In this document: positions 18,724-28,390 of the stretch, in pieces
Layout of the letters: each line of letters starts with the position of its first letter
How positions within the stretch are numbered: position 1 is the first letter of the stretch
NCBI RefSeq assembly: GCF_018882285.1
Contig: NZ_JACVOT010000001.1
Span: 310,001-374,000, forward strand
Source: Polynucleobacter sp. AM-26B4
GTDB lineage: Bacteria; Pseudomonadota; Gammaproteobacteria; Burkholderiales; Burkholderiaceae
Reading direction: 5' to 3'
Length of the DNA: 64,000 nt
The notes under the pieces: generated by a model
Seen by the model: the letters and a program-made list of their open reading frames with translations, nothing else
Databases searched by the model: none
Told to the model about the DNA's origin: nothing
Program-made: the position numbers and the translations under genes

Positions 18724-19464
18724 TTAGCTCAAATAAAGTCCGCCATTCACATGAAGTGTCGTTCCCGTGATGTATCCGGCCCCTGGAGACGCCAAAAATG
18801 CTACCGCATGGGCAATATCTTCGGGTGTTCCAAGACGTTGGAGGGGAATATTCGCTTTTAGTGAATTTTGTTGGTCTTCTGAGAGGGCCTTGGTCATATC
18901 TGTGTCAATAAAACCTGGCGCCACGCAGTTAACTGTGATGTTTCGGCTACCGATTTCTCGGGCCAAAGCACGGCTCATGCCAGCCACACCTGCTTTTGCA
19001 GCAGCATAATTGGCTTGACCTGGATTACCGCTGCTACCCACCACAGAGGTGATGTTGATGATTCGACCGCCTTTGGCCTTCATCATTGGGCGTAAAACAC
19101 CTCTGGCCAAGCGGAAAACAGCGCTTAAATTGGTATCAATGACTGATGACCATTCTTCGTCTTTCATGCGCATCGCCAAGTTATCTTGGGTAATACCAGC
19201 GTTATTCACCAAAATATTCAAAGCGCCACGTTCTTTAACAATGCTATCAATGAGTGCTTCACAGGCAGCGGCATCATTCACATTCAAAACTGCTCCAGCA
19301 CCGCCAGTTGGCTTTAATGCCGCATCAATGTCTTTAGCGCCCGATTCACTTGTTGCAGTGCCAATCACCACAGCGCCCTGCTTTGCCAATTCCATGGCAA
19401 TAGCACGACCAATACCGCGAGATGCGCCGGTGACCAAGGCAATTTGTCCAGTTAATGTGCTCAC
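18724..19464 (-). CDS. fabG: 3-oxoacyl-[acyl-carrier-protein] reductase
   Basis: NADPH-dependent short-chain dehydrogenase reducing beta-ketoacyl-ACP. I start it at the GTG 19462-19464 (MSTLTGQIALVTGASRG) because GGGAG lies 5 bp upstream; a TTG four codons earlier is possible. This gives 246 residues. The Rossmann motif TGASRGIG is at about 12-19, NNAG near 87, and the catalytic S140, Y153 and K157 are present (NYAAAKAG). Confidence 0.96.
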   Translation of the reverse strand: MSTLTGQIALVTGASRGIGRAIAMELAKQGAVVIGTATSESGAKDIDAALKPTGGAGAVLNVNDAAACEALIDSIVKERGALNILVNNAGITQDNLAMRMKDEEWSSVIDTNLSAVFRLARGVLRPMMKAKGGRIINITSVVGSSGNPGQANYAAAKAGVAGMSRALAREIGSRNITVNCVAPGFIDTDMTKALSEDQQNSLKANIPLQRLGTPEDIAHAVAFLASPGAGYITGTTLHVNGGLYLS

Positions 19465-19535
19465 AATTTCTCCCAAACTAAGTTCACTGCTTAATCAGAT
19501 AAATACTCTGATAGTTAATTTTTAATCTTGAATCT

Positions 19536-20474
19536 TTACGCTTTGATGACGGCCATGACTTCAGCCATCGTGGCAGGGTCATAAACAGCCAAACCATTTA
19601 AATCGCCATTGATGCGCTTGGTCATGCCTGTTAATACTTTTCCAGGACCACACTCAACCACATGAGTGATACCAAGAGCTGCAATCGCCTGAACAGTCTC
19701 AACCCAACGAACTGGCGCTGCCGCTTGTCTAACCAAAGCATTTTTAATGGCTGCCGGCTCTTGTAAGACGCTCACATCCACGTTATTGATCACATCAATG
19801 CTTGGCGTCTTGAATGTTTTATCAGCTAAATAAGTCTCTAATTTTTGAGATGCCGGCTTAAGTAATGATGAATGAAACGGTGCAGACACTGGCAAAGGTA
19901 AAGCACGTTTTGCGCCAGCTTCTTTGGCAAGCTCACAAGCTTTTTCTACACCTGCTTTTGAACCAGCGATCACAACCTGCGCTGGAGCGTTGTAGTTAAC
20001 AGCTTCAACCACCTCACCAGTGGCTGATTGCGCATCAGCACATGCTTTGCGAACGGCATCATCATCCAAACCCAAAATAGCGGCCATGCCGCCTGTTCCA
20101 ACTGGCACAGCATCTTGCATCGCTTGCGCACGGAATCTCACCATCGGTACAGCGTCTTTGAATTCAATCACACCTGAAGCAACCAAAGCACCATACTCAC
20201 CCAAGCTATGACCAGCCATCACTGATGCAGCAGGACCACCTGCTGCAATCCAAGCGCGATAACAAGCAACGCCCGCAGTCAACATCACTGGCTGTGTATT
20301 GGTCGTCAATGAAAGTGCTTCAGCAGGACCTTCTGCAATTAATTTTGCAATGTCTTCGCCCAAAGCTTCTGAAGCCTCAGCCAAAGTTCTTTTGATTTCA
20401 GCGTTGTCGCCCCAAGCATTTAGCATGCCTACTGCTTGAGAACCTTGACCGGGAAATACAAATGCAAATTTCAT
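19536..20474 (-). CDS. fabD: Malonyl-CoA:acyl-carrier-protein transacylase
   Basis: Loads malonyl groups onto ACP; 312 residues. The N-terminal PGQGSQ motif is at 8-13, the nucleophilic S90 is in AGHSLGEYGAL, and the catalytic histidine is in VSAPFHSSLL near residue 200. The C-terminal ECGPGKVLTGM motif is also typical. It lies between fabH and fabG in the usual order. Confidence 0.97.
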   Translation of the reverse strand: MKFAFVFPGQGSQAVGMLNAWGDNAEIKRTLAEASEALGEDIAKLIAEGPAEALSLTTNTQPVMLTAGVACYRAWIAAGGPAASVMAGHSLGEYGALVASGVIEFKDAVPMVRFRAQAMQDAVPVGTGGMAAILGLDDDAVRKACADAQSATGEVVEAVNYNAPAQVVIAGSKAGVEKACELAKEAGAKRALPLPVSAPFHSSLLKPASQKLETYLADKTFKTPSIDVINNVDVSVLQEPAAIKNALVRQAAAPVRWVETVQAIAALGITHVVECGPGKVLTGMTKRINGDLNGLAVYDPATMAEVMAVIKA

Positions 20475-20534
20475 GAAAATTCCTGTGATTTTTTTAAGTG
20501 ATTGAGCTTATTTAATTAATTGAGATGATCACGA

Positions 20535-21533
20535 TCAGTATTTAACGACTGCAGCAGCCCAGGTGAAACCACCACCCACGCCTTCCATCAACAGATGTTG
20601 TCCACGCTTGATTTGGCCCGCACGAATCGCTGTATCAAGTGCCAATGGAATCGATGCCGCAGATGTGTTGCCGTGATCTTGAACAGTCACGACCACATGA
20701 TCCAAGGCTATGCCTAATTTTTTGGCGGTGCCTTCCATGATGCGGATATTGGCTTGGTGAGGAATCAACCAATCAATATCTGCAGGTGTTAGTTTTGCAG
20801 CAGTTAGAACTTCTTGAGCCACTTGCTCTAAAACTTTTACGGCCAATTTAAACACTGCTTGACCATCCATCTTCAAAAAGGCAGAGCCTTCTAAGGCACC
20901 GTGCTCAGTTCTTCCTGGCACGCACAAGATGTCACGATGACTTCCGTCCGCATGCATAGCTGCAGCCAAAATACCTGGCTCATCACTCGCACCCACCACC
21001 ACTGCTCCAGCTCCATCGCCGAAGAGCACGCATGTACCGCGATCTTTGAAATCTAAAATTCTTGAGAATGTTTCTGCACCAACGATCAATACTTTTTTAT
21101 GCATACCGCTGCGAATAAAACTATCAGCCACTGCCAAAGAGTATGCAAAGCCTGAACAAACAGCTTGAACATCAAATGCTGCGCATTGATTGGTGATGCC
21201 TAATTTATCTTGAAGCACACACGCAGTGCTTGGAAATCCACCAAGGTTATCCGGTGTTGAAGTCGCCAAAATAATTAAATCGATGTCATTGGCAGTGATG
21301 CCAGCTGCTTCAATCGCTTTTTTAGATGCTTCTAGAGCAAGGTCGCTCGTGAGTTGATCAGCAGCAGCGAAATGACGTGCACTGATACCGCTTCTAGAGA
21401 AAATCCATTCATCACTGGTTTCAATGCCATCTTTGGCAAGTCTTTCAGTGATTTGAGCATTGGTCACTTTGTTGGCCGGCAAATAGCTGCCTGTGCCCAG
21501 TATCTTTGCGTATCGCTGCGTCAGTTGAGTCAT
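20535..21533 (-). CDS. fabH: 3-oxoacyl-[acyl-carrier-protein] synthase 3
   Basis: Initiates fatty-acid synthesis by condensing acetyl-CoA with malonyl-ACP; 332 residues. The triad is C126 ([11 protein letters not shown]), the His of [10 protein letters not shown] and the Asn of [10 protein letters not shown]. The start lies 8 bp after the plsX stop, consistent with one operon. Confidence 0.97.
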   Translation of the reverse strand: MTQLTQRYAKILGTGSYLPANKVTNAQITERLAKDGIETSDEWIFSRSGISARHFAAADQLTSDLALEASKKAIEAAGITANDIDLIILATSTPDNLGGFPSTACVLQDKLGITNQCAAFDVQAVCSGFAYSLAVADSFIRSGMHKKVLIVGAETFSRILDFKDRGTCVLFGDGAGAVVVGASDEPGILAAAMHADGSHRDILCVPGRTEHGALEGSAFLKMDGQAVFKLAVKVLEQVAQEVLTAAKLTPADIDWLIPHQANIRIMEGTAKKLGIALDHVVVTVQDHGNTSAASIPLALDTAIRAGQIKRGQHLLMEGVGGGFTWAAAVVKY

Positions 21534-21541
21534 TTGAATCC

Positions 21542-22579
21542 TTATGCCACTGTCTCATCGCCAGAGTTGGTTGCATGCGTCACCATGAATGCATCAGCCA
21601 CTTTTCCGACCATATTATTTTTAGCACCTTCATACGCTCTGCGCAAAGCAGTTGTGAATGCTTTTTTATCGGCAGAGCCATGACTTTTCAAAACCAAACC
21701 TCGTAAACCTAAGAGCACAGCACCATTGTAATTGCGGTGATCCACACGCTTTTTAAAACGAAGCAAAACTGGCATCGCTGCCAAAGCCATCAAACGACTG
21801 ATCCAATTTCGACTGAATTCTTCTTTGATCAACCCAGAAATCATGTAAGCCAAACCTTCACTGGTCTTCAGCGCAACGTTTCCAACAAAACCATCACACA
21901 CCACAATATTGGTGGTGCCTTTGAAGATGTCATTGCCCTCTACGTTGCCATAGAAGTTCAAACTGCTTTGGCGCAATAACTCACCAGCCTCTTTAACCAC
22001 TTGATTACCTTTGATCACTTCTTCGCCAATGTTCAATAGACCAATCGTGGGATTGGCAATGCCATCCACGGCTCTGGCCATCACATCAGCCATCTGTGCA
22101 AATTGCAATAAGTGAATCGCTTCACAGTCAGCGTTGGCGCCCAAATCTAAAACAATCGTGCCTCGGCCCAACTGGTTAGGCATCACTGCGGCAATCGCAG
22201 GGCGATCAATACCATCCAAGGTTTTTAAAACATAACGAGAAATCGCCATCAAGGCGCCCGTATTGCCAGCTGAAATAGCGGCTTGCGCGAGGCCTTCTTT
22301 GACTTGCTCAGCAGTCACGCGCATCGATGAGTCTTTTTTCTTGCGCAAAGCCACTTCAATGGAGTCATCCATCGTGACAACTTCAGAAGCATGGACGACC
22401 GTGATCCGGCTCTTTATTTCAGAGGGAACTTGAACTAACGCTTGATTGATTAAATCAGCGTTACCGACGAGTCTTATATGTAAATCTGGCAACTCTGCCA
22501 GAAGGCCTGTGCTGGCGGGTATTGTGACCACTAGACCGTGGTCTCCACCCATCGCATCAACTGCTAGCGTGACGCTCAT
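21542..22579 (-). CDS. plsX: Phosphate acyltransferase PlsX
   Basis: Makes acyl-phosphate from acyl-ACP for PlsY in phospholipid synthesis; 345 residues. The N-terminal VDAMGGDHG motif and the central SAGNTGALM and [17 protein letters not shown] motifs are diagnostic. It is part of the rpmF-plsX-fabH-fabD-fabG-acpP-fabF cluster. It starts 66 bp after rpmF. Confidence 0.97.
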   Translation of the reverse strand: MSVTLAVDAMGGDHGLVVTIPASTGLLAELPDLHIRLVGNADLINQALVQVPSEIKSRITVVHASEVVTMDDSIEVALRKKKDSSMRVTAEQVKEGLAQAAISAGNTGALMAISRYVLKTLDGIDRPAIAAVMPNQLGRGTIVLDLGANADCEAIHLLQFAQMADVMARAVDGIANPTIGLLNIGEEVIKGNQVVKEAGELLRQSSLNFYGNVEGNDIFKGTTNIVVCDGFVGNVALKTSEGLAYMISGLIKEEFSRNWISRLMALAAMPVLLRFKKRVDHRNYNGAVLLGLRGLVLKSHGSADKKAFTTALRRAYEGAKNNMVGKVADAFMVTHATNSGDETVA

Positions 22580-22645
22580 GAAAAATTGTTATTTAAGAAA
22601 AAAGCGGCCACTGGAAGTGCCGCTTGATCTTTTCCAGTGAGGAAA

Positions 22646-22825
22646 TTAGTCGTTCTTAGTCTTAACAACTTTACGACCACGGTAGTAGCCATTTGGGCTA
22701 ATGTGGTGACGTAAGTGAGCTTCACCAGTCGTTGGCTCAACTGCCAATGAAGGTGCAGACAAGAAGTCGTGAGCACGGTGCATGCCACGCTTTGACGGTG
22801 ATTTTTTATTCTGTTGAACAGCCAT
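22646..22825 (-). CDS. rpmF: 50S ribosomal protein L32
   Basis: A 59-residue protein reading [20 protein letters not shown] at the N-terminus and ending KVVKTKND, matching L32 of betaproteobacteria. It is basic and lacks the zinc-binding cysteines seen in some other L32 proteins. The ATG is at 22823-22825 and the TAA at 22646-22648. It sits between yceD and plsX, the conserved position for this gene in proteobacteria. Confidence 0.95.
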   Translation of the reverse strand: MAVQQNKKSPSKRGMHRAHDFLSAPSLAVEPTTGEAHLRHHISPNGYYRGRKVVKTKND

Positions 22826-22867
22826 GTTTTTACTCCTAAACGAATCCGAGATTCTAGCATAAAGTCA

Positions 22868-23464
22868 TTATTTCTTGAGCTTTTCTAGGATTGCAAACGG
22901 ATTGGGCTTCTTGATGATGATCTCTTCTGACCCCGATTTAAGGGTTTTGCTCACTTTTTGCAGGTCTTCTGGCTTGCACTCGCCCAAAGGGTGTTTGGCA
23001 ATCAAAGGCAGGTTCAAAAGCAGCTCTTCTTCTATGGTTTCCAATAGATTAAAGGTCTCCGAGGACACCAAAGCATCCTCAGCGTCTTGATTTTCCTCAT
23101 CAAAATCCCAAGCTTCAGCCTCTTCTTCGGTCTCAAAAAGGATGTAATCACGGTCTGAGTCCAAAGATTCGATGTAAGGCTGCAAACAAGCTTGGCAGGT
23201 CAGCGGCAAATCAAGCGCTAGACGTAAGTGCATGTATTGCATAGGAATTGTTCCTAAACGCTCCTCAAACCAGGTGCTCATCTCCCAATGAAGCCCTGAA
23301 GGCTGAAAATTAGCCTCAACCGTCATTTCCTGTAACAATCTTGGAAAGTGAGATAGTTCGAGCACTCCCTGGCCGATGTAAGCCTGCCCAGACCGCATAT
23401 CGATGGATTGAAGGTCCTTGGCATTATTCGGCAAAATGTGGGGTGTCGTATTTTTTGAATTCAT
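22868..23464 (-). CDS. yceD: YceD family protein (DUF177), 23S rRNA accumulation protein
   Basis: A 198-residue cytoplasmic protein started at ATG 23462-23464 (MNSKNTTPHIL); the longer open frame would run far into divergent maf. The family motif LTCQACLQPYIESL near residue 100 and the C-terminal LIAKHPLGEC are present. The middle is strongly acidic (TEEEAEAWDFDEE). YceD homologues are linked to 23S rRNA accumulation and nearly always precede rpmF, as here (42 bp gap). Its start is only 13 bp from the maf start. Confidence 0.9.
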   Translation of the reverse strand: MNSKNTTPHILPNNAKDLQSIDMRSGQAYIGQGVLELSHFPRLLQEMTVEANFQPSGLHWEMSTWFEERLGTIPMQYMHLRLALDLPLTCQACLQPYIESLDSDRDYILFETEEEAEAWDFDEENQDAEDALVSSETFNLLETIEEELLLNLPLIAKHPLGECKPEDLQKVSKTLKSGSEEIIIKKPNPFAILEKLKK

Positions 23465-23477
23465 ACCGAAAGCATAA

Positions 23478-24110
23478 ATGAGTGCCGCCCCGAACCCAAG
23501 TAATTTATCCAAGAATTCTGCTAGCCAAAGCAAAAGATTGATCTTGGCATCTACTTCTAAGTACAGAAAAGAATTGTTGGGTCGCTTAGGCTTGTCATTT
23601 GAAACCATCTCTCCAGAAGTGGATGAGGCACCCTTACCCAATGAAACTCCAGAATTGATGGCTATTCGTTTGGCTCAAGCCAAAGCTTTGGCAGTGTCAC
23701 TTTCTAATCCATCCGCCTACGTGATTGGCTCAGATCAAGTGGTTGATTTAAATGGTGTGTCCATGGGCAAGCCAGGTGACCATGCAAATGCAATGGCGCA
23801 ATTGCAAAAATTACGCGGTCAAACTGTGAAATTTCATACAGCTGTTTGCGTGGCCCATGCCGGATCAGCAAAAACAGTGAACGCCATCACCGAAGTTAAA
23901 TTCAGAGAACTCGACGATGCTGTTTTGGAAGCTTACCTTTTGGCAGAGACCCCCTACGATTGCGCGGGTAGTGCTAAATCTGAGGGTTTGGGTATTTGTC
24001 TTCTAGAACATGTTCGCAGCGATGATCCAACCGCCTTGATAGGTTTACCCTTGATAACGGTTTGCACTCTCTTGCGTGACGCAGGCTTTTCTATTCCTCT
24101 GAATCAATAA
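23478..24110 (+). CDS. maf: Maf-family nucleotide pyrophosphatase
   Basis: House-cleaning nucleoside triphosphate pyrophosphatase of the Maf/YceF type; 210 residues. The motif ILASTSKYRKELL near residue 22 and the catalytic GSDQVVDLNG near residue 84 are present; the C-terminal PYDCAGSAKSEGLG loop fits the YceF-like (m7GTP-preferring) subgroup. The first 18 residues are not conserved-looking, so a later start is possible. It is divergent from yceD with only 13 bp between ATGs and no good Shine-Dalgarno. Confidence 0.9.
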   Translation: MSAAPNPSNLSKNSASQSKRLILASTSKYRKELLGRLGLSFETISPEVDEAPLPNETPELMAIRLAQAKALAVSLSNPSAYVIGSDQVVDLNGVSMGKPGDHANAMAQLQKLRGQTVKFHTAVCVAHAGSAKTVNAITEVKFRELDDAVLEAYLLAETPYDCAGSAKSEGLGICLLEHVRSDDPTALIGLPLITVCTLLRDAGFSIPLNQ

Positions 24111-24113
24111 AAA

Positions 24114-24878
24114 ATGCCAGGTACTCTTTATTTAATTCCGAATACTCTGGGAGATGATGATCGCGAATCTCAACTCAACCATGTCTTGCCTCGCGACACG
24201 ATTGAGCGAGCTTCTCAGCTGCGCTATTGGATTGTTGAAAACGCAAAAACTGCCAGAGCTTTATTAAAGGCTGTTGGTTCACAATCACCATTGATCTGCC
24301 CCATCCAAGAAATGCAGATGACCGAATGGCGTGGCCCCGGAAAAGATTCATCCCATGGCTCTACAAATTTAAAAGCAATGCTTCAGCCATTACTCGATGG
24401 CCACGACATGGGCTTGATGTCTGAAGCGGGCCTTCCAGCAATTGCGGACCCAGGATCAGATGTTGTGAACACTGCTCATCAAATGGGCATTCCAGTGCGA
24501 GCATTGATTGGCCCTAACTCTTTGTTATTGGCATTGATGTCATCGGGCATGAATGGTCAAAGCTTTGCTTTTCACGGCTACATTGCCGTGAAAGAACCAG
24601 AAAGAACAGCTGCACTCAAACAATTAGAGCAAGAGTCGAAGAGAAAACATCAAACTCAATTGTGGATTGAAACTCCTTATCGCAACGCAGCCATGATTGA
24701 AGCAATGCTGCAGTCATTGCAAGGCAATACCCAAATGTGTGTGGCAGCAGATTTGAGTTTGCCCAACGCTTTGGTGATTTCTAAAACTGTGAGTGCATGG
24801 CAAGCGCAGATAAAAAAAGAGCCTGGATTACTCCAAGCTCTTCATCAACGACCAGCTGTGTTTTTGATCTTAGCTTAG
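24114..24878 (+). CDS. RsmI-like SAM-dependent methyltransferase (tetrapyrrole methylase fold)
   Basis: A 254-residue protein of the RsmI/YraL-like branch of the tetrapyrrole methylase superfamily. It begins GTLYLIPNTLGDD, contains the SAM-site motif MSEAGLPAIADPGSDVV near residue 104 and ends with a partial FLIL strand. It is clearly a methylase fold. It differs from true RsmI, so the 2'-O-methylation of 16S C1402 should not be assumed. It lies 4 bp after maf and is probably co-transcribed with it. The substrate is unknown. Confidence 0.8.
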   Translation: MPGTLYLIPNTLGDDDRESQLNHVLPRDTIERASQLRYWIVENAKTARALLKAVGSQSPLICPIQEMQMTEWRGPGKDSSHGSTNLKAMLQPLLDGHDMGLMSEAGLPAIADPGSDVVNTAHQMGIPVRALIGPNSLLLALMSSGMNGQSFAFHGYIAVKEPERTAALKQLEQESKRKHQTQLWIETPYRNAAMIEAMLQSLQGNTQMCVAADLSLPNALVISKTVSAWQAQIKKEPGLLQALHQRPAVFLILA

Positions 24879-24904
24879 CCTTGATCTTGGCTCAGCTTTA
24901 GATC
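24866..24904. terminator. Imperfect hairpin between convergent RsmI-like gene and sppA
   Basis: Segments GATCTtAGCTtaGCC (24866-24880) and GGCtcAGCTttAGATC (24889-24904) pair with small internal loops and cover both stop codons. There is no clear T tract on either strand. It may serve as a bidirectional 3'-end structure. Confidence 0.35.
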
Positions 24905-25841
24905 AGCGTAACTGACCGCCGTACATCAATACCCTGGTAGCGCCCTCGCCCATCGCAGCACCAAAACGTTTGGCCACTCGCTCAGCTAAATTATCTTTCA
25001 TGGTGTAGTCAACAATCGTCGATGCTTTGAACACATCGCGCGCAACTCCATCAACACTGCCCAAGCCATCACTCAAGCCTAACTCAACACTTTTAGCGCC
25101 ATTCCACACCAAACCAGTGAACATGTCTGGAGTTTCTTTCAACCGACTTCCACGCCCATCGCGCACCACCTTGATGAATTGCTCATGCACTTCACTGATC
25201 ATTCCTTGAACAAATTCTTTTTGCTTTGGGTCTTGCTTACTGAATGGATCTAAGAGAGCCTTATTTTTTCCAGCAGTGATGGCGCGACGCTCAATACCGA
25301 GCTTCTCCATCAAACCAGTGACACCAAAGCCGCTCATGATCACACCAATAGAACCAACCAAACTGGCTTTATCAACATAAATATTTTCCGCAGCAGATGC
25401 GACGTAGTAACCACCTGATGCGCAAATCTCTTCGACCACCACATGCAATGATTTTTCAGGGTACTTGGCACGCAAGCGCAACATTTCATCGTGAATGATG
25501 CCGGACTGAACTGGTGAACCACCAGGGCTGTTGATGCGCAAAATCACGCCCACACTTTCAGAATTTTCAAATGCCGCTTGCAGCGAGGCGTTAATTGCAT
25601 CTGCACTGGCTTTGGTATCAGGCGCAATTTCACCTTGCAAATCAACCAAAGCAGTGTGCTTACCTAAATTTGATTTACCACCGATATCAATGTCAAATAA
25701 ATTGATAGCAATACCTACGAACACCAGCAATGTCATCATGCGCACGGCAGTTCTCCAGCGACGACCGCGACGCTGCTCTTTAAGGTTTTCTAACAACAAG
25801 TGTTCTAAGGCCTGTTTTTCCCAGACTTTTTCATCAGACAT
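24903..25841 (-). CDS. sppA: Signal peptide peptidase SppA (S49 family)
   Basis: Membrane-anchored serine protease of the 36K SppA type that clears signal peptides; 312 residues. One hydrophobic anchor is at about 30-48 (AVRMMTLLVFVGIAINLF). The nucleophile serine is in EICASGGYYVASAA near residue 145 and the general-base lysine in YVDKASLVGSIGV. The gene follows the HAD phosphatase and rluC block, a common Burkholderiaceae arrangement. Confidence 0.93.
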   Translation of the reverse strand: MSDEKVWEKQALEHLLLENLKEQRRGRRWRTAVRMMTLLVFVGIAINLFDIDIGGKSNLGKHTALVDLQGEIAPDTKASADAINASLQAAFENSESVGVILRINSPGGSPVQSGIIHDEMLRLRAKYPEKSLHVVVEEICASGGYYVASAAENIYVDKASLVGSIGVIMSGFGVTGLMEKLGIERRAITAGKNKALLDPFSKQDPKQKEFVQGMISEVHEQFIKVVRDGRGSRLKETPDMFTGLVWNGAKSVELGLSDGLGSVDGVARDVFKASTIVDYTMKDNLAERVAKRFGAAMGEGATRVLMYGGQLR

Positions 25842-25917
25842 GAATAACTTTCTTAATTAATCTAACCAATTTAAGTAATGCAATAAATTTAACGCTTGAA
25901 ACAAGAGCTTAATCTTT

Positions 25918-26574
25918 TTATGCGTTAGCCGCTAACCAATCAGATAACTCTTGAACATTCTTGACACAAGCCAAAGGATTTTCAGTTTTCAATACGTGCT
26001 CTGGGTGCGCGCCATAAGTCACGCCCACGGCATCAGCTCCTGCAGCATTGGCCATACCCAAGTCATGCGTTGTGTCGCCAATCATCAAGATTTTTTCCAT
26101 CGGCACCAACAACGCATCAGATAAATCTAAGAGCATGCCAGGATGAGGCTTCGATTTTGATTCGTCCGGTGTGCGACTATCCACAAAAATATCTTCGAGC
26201 TGATGAAAGCCCAAAGAACGATCCAAGCCCTTGCGACTTTTACCGGTCGCCACTGCCAAAAGATGTCCTCTGTCTTTTAGTTGATACAGCAAATCCTTGG
26301 CGCCCTCAAACAAACTTAATTCATGATCTTTACTCAAGTAATGAAATCTGAAGCGATCAATTAATTTGTAGTGGTCGTCCACTGAAACAGTGGGGCATGC
26401 TTTGCGCAATGACTCTTGAATACCTAAACCAATCACATGACTAGCAACAGAATCTTCAGGCACGGGCAAAGCTAAATCGCGGCATGCATCTTGAATACAT
26501 CTAACAATCGTGGGAGTTGAATCCATCAAGGTTCCATCCCAATCCCACACAATTAATTCATAACGAAGTGACAT
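25918..26574 (-). CDS. HAD-family hydrolase (Gph-like phosphatase)
   Basis: Haloacid-dehalogenase superfamily phosphatase, 218 residues. Motif I is WDWDGTLMDST with nucleophile D11 and acid D13; motif II is VATGKSRKGLD; motif IV is MIGDTTHDLGMANAAGA. The cap is helical and inserted after motif I, as in phosphoglycolate phosphatases. The exact substrate cannot be told from sequence. It starts 8 bp after the FAH-family gene and precedes sppA. Confidence 0.88.
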   Translation of the reverse strand: MSLRYELIVWDWDGTLMDSTPTIVRCIQDACRDLALPVPEDSVASHVIGLGIQESLRKACPTVSVDDHYKLIDRFRFHYLSKDHELSLFEGAKDLLYQLKDRGHLLAVATGKSRKGLDRSLGFHQLEDIFVDSRTPDESKSKPHPGMLLDLSDALLVPMEKILMIGDTTHDLGMANAAGADAVGVTYGAHPEHVLKTENPLACVKNVQELSDWLAANA

Positions 26575-26582
26575 CGATACCC

Positions 26583-27458
26583 TTAAATCACTGGGTTTTC
26601 TAAAGTGCCAATGCCATCAATTTCAATCTTGACGGTATCGCCTTTCTTTAAGAATCGAGGAGGCTTAAAACCCATACCCACGCCACTAGGTGTGCCTGTG
26701 GCAATCACATCACCCGGATACAAGGTCATGCCTTTTGAAATTGCCTCGATGATGGTTGGGATATTGAAAATCAATAATTCAGTCGTAGCATCCTGTCTTA
26801 ACTCACCATTCACCCAACACTTGATGGATGCTTTGGAAGAATCGAGTTCGTCCGCAGAAACCAACCATGGACCCATCGGACAGAAAGTATCAAAACTCTT
26901 ACCCAAATGAAATTGCACATGCTTGGCTTGAACGTCGCGAGCACTGATGTCATTGATGATGGTGTATCCCCAGATATATTTCATCGCATCAGCTTGACTG
27001 ATGGTTTTGCCTTTTTTAGCAATCACTACCGCCAACTCAGCTTCGTAATCCATCTCTTGGGTTGCGTGAGGATGACTATCAATACCAACACGTGGGCCGA
27101 TCACAGACTCAGGCACCTTACTGAACACCACTGGGTGCTTCGGCAAGTTAGCCATGGCGCCCTGCGCCTCACCTAATTTACTGTCTTTGATTTCTTTGAC
27201 GTGATCTAAATAGTTTTTGCCCACACAAAAAATATTTCTCTTTGGCTTAGGGATTGGGGCCAATAAACAAACATCCTTTAGCGCAACAGCAGAACCCAAA
27301 GCAGGCAAAGATTTTTCTTCAGCCATCAATTCAATGATGGCCAATGCACCACGCGCAGCTTCTTCTTTACTCAACTGGTAAGGCGTGACTGTTTGCAAAT
27401 CTTGAGAAATAACACCCACGTATTGTTCTGATTGATATTGGTAAGCGGCTAGTTTCAT
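26583..27458 (-). CDS. Fumarylacetoacetate hydrolase family protein
   Basis: FAH-superfamily enzyme, 291 residues, cleaving or decarboxylating a 2-oxo acid-type substrate with a divalent metal. Metal-ligand glutamates are in MDYEAELAVVI near residue 135 and an aspartate in ISARDVQ. The C-terminal signature GDVIATGTPSGVGMG is intact. The N-terminal about 60 residues form a small extra domain. The ATG overlaps the rluC stop (ATGA). The substrate is unknown, and no aromatic-degradation genes are nearby. Confidence 0.88.
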   Translation of the reverse strand: MKLAAYQYQSEQYVGVISQDLQTVTPYQLSKEEAARGALAIIELMAEEKSLPALGSAVALKDVCLLAPIPKPKRNIFCVGKNYLDHVKEIKDSKLGEAQGAMANLPKHPVVFSKVPESVIGPRVGIDSHPHATQEMDYEAELAVVIAKKGKTISQADAMKYIWGYTIINDISARDVQAKHVQFHLGKSFDTFCPMGPWLVSADELDSSKASIKCWVNGELRQDATTELLIFNIPTIIEAISKGMTLYPGDVIATGTPSGVGMGFKPPRFLKKGDTVKIEIDGIGTLENPVI

Positions 27459-28390
27459 GTTGTCTCCATTTTTTCAAATGCTTCGGGGATATCAGCCTCG
27501 AAAGTCATCTTTTCTTCTGTTTTAGGATGAATGAATGATAAATGTCTTGCGTGCAGTAAAAGTCTTTTCGGTTTCAACACTTTATCTAATTCTTGGTCAC
27601 CGTACTTGTCGTCACCCAAAATAGGATGGCCGTAGGTTTGTAAATGCACCCGGATTTGATGGGTACGGCCCGTTTTAAGCTGAGCCTCGACCAAACTGCA
27701 TAAGCCATCACGATAATTGGCCTTGACCCGGATATTGGTGTGGCTTGGCTGACCACCATCCGTGGCAACTCTGACCCGACGCTCCCCATTGGGCAGTAAG
27801 TATTTGAGCAATGGGTATTTGAGTGGAATTGATTTACCACTGACGGGTAATTGACCATGCACTATTAATAAGTAGCGCTTTTCCATCTTGCCCTCACGTA
27901 TTTGTTCGTGAAGGTGGACCAAAGCACTGCGTTTCTTGGCCAACATCAAAATGCCCGAGGTATCTCGATCGAGTCTGTGGACCAATTCCAGGAATTTAGC
28001 GTCTGGTCTTTGGGCCCTCATGGCCTCAATCAAGCCCAAAGAGACCCCCGAACCACCATGCACAGCGATCCCAGAGGGCTTATCTACCACTAAAATGCTG
28101 TCATCTTCATGCAAAATTGTTATTTCTGCATTTATCTTCTTCGAAATGAAGTCATTCGTGGGGGCTTTTACCTCGGAAACGCGCAATGGCGGCAGGCGTA
28201 AAACATCCCCTTCTTGGATTTTTTGGCTGGCATCGGCCCTTTTTTTGTTCACTCTGACCTCGCCAGAGCGAATAATTCGGTAAATATGGGTCTTTGGCAC
28301 CCCTTTTGCCATGCGAAACAGGAAATTATCTAGCCTTTGGCCAGCTTCCTCAAATAAAACAATGTGTTGGGTTACCGAATTACTGTTCAT
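27455..28390 (-). CDS. rluC: 23S rRNA pseudouridine synthase (RluC type)
   Basis: RluA-family pseudouridine synthase, 311 residues. An S4 RNA-binding domain occupies about residues 14-75 and the catalytic aspartate is in LVHRLDRDTSGILML near residue 145. RluC modifies 955, 2504 and 2580 of 23S rRNA in Escherichia coli. The position divergent from rne is the classical rluC-rne arrangement, supporting RluC over RluD. Its ATG overlaps the presumed rne promoter region. Confidence 0.92.
   Translation of the reverse strand: MNSNSVTQHIVLFEEAGQRLDNFLFRMAKGVPKTHIYRIIRSGEVRVNKKRADASQKIQEGDVLRLPPLRVSEVKAPTNDFISKKINAEITILHEDDSILVVDKPSGIAVHGGSGVSLGLIEAMRAQRPDAKFLELVHRLDRDTSGILMLAKKRSALVHLHEQIREGKMEKRYLLIVHGQLPVSGKSIPLKYPLLKYLLPNGERRVRVATDGGQPSHTNIRVKANYRDGLCSLVEAQLKTGRTHQIRVHLQTYGHPILGDDKYGDQELDKVLKPKRLLLHARHLSFIHPKTEEKMTFEADIPEAFEKMETT

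Noticed and set aside
22576..22860. 94-codon minus-strand frame across the rpmF region
   Set aside because: It overlaps the clear rpmF gene in another frame, and its translation is low-complexity with no known similarity.
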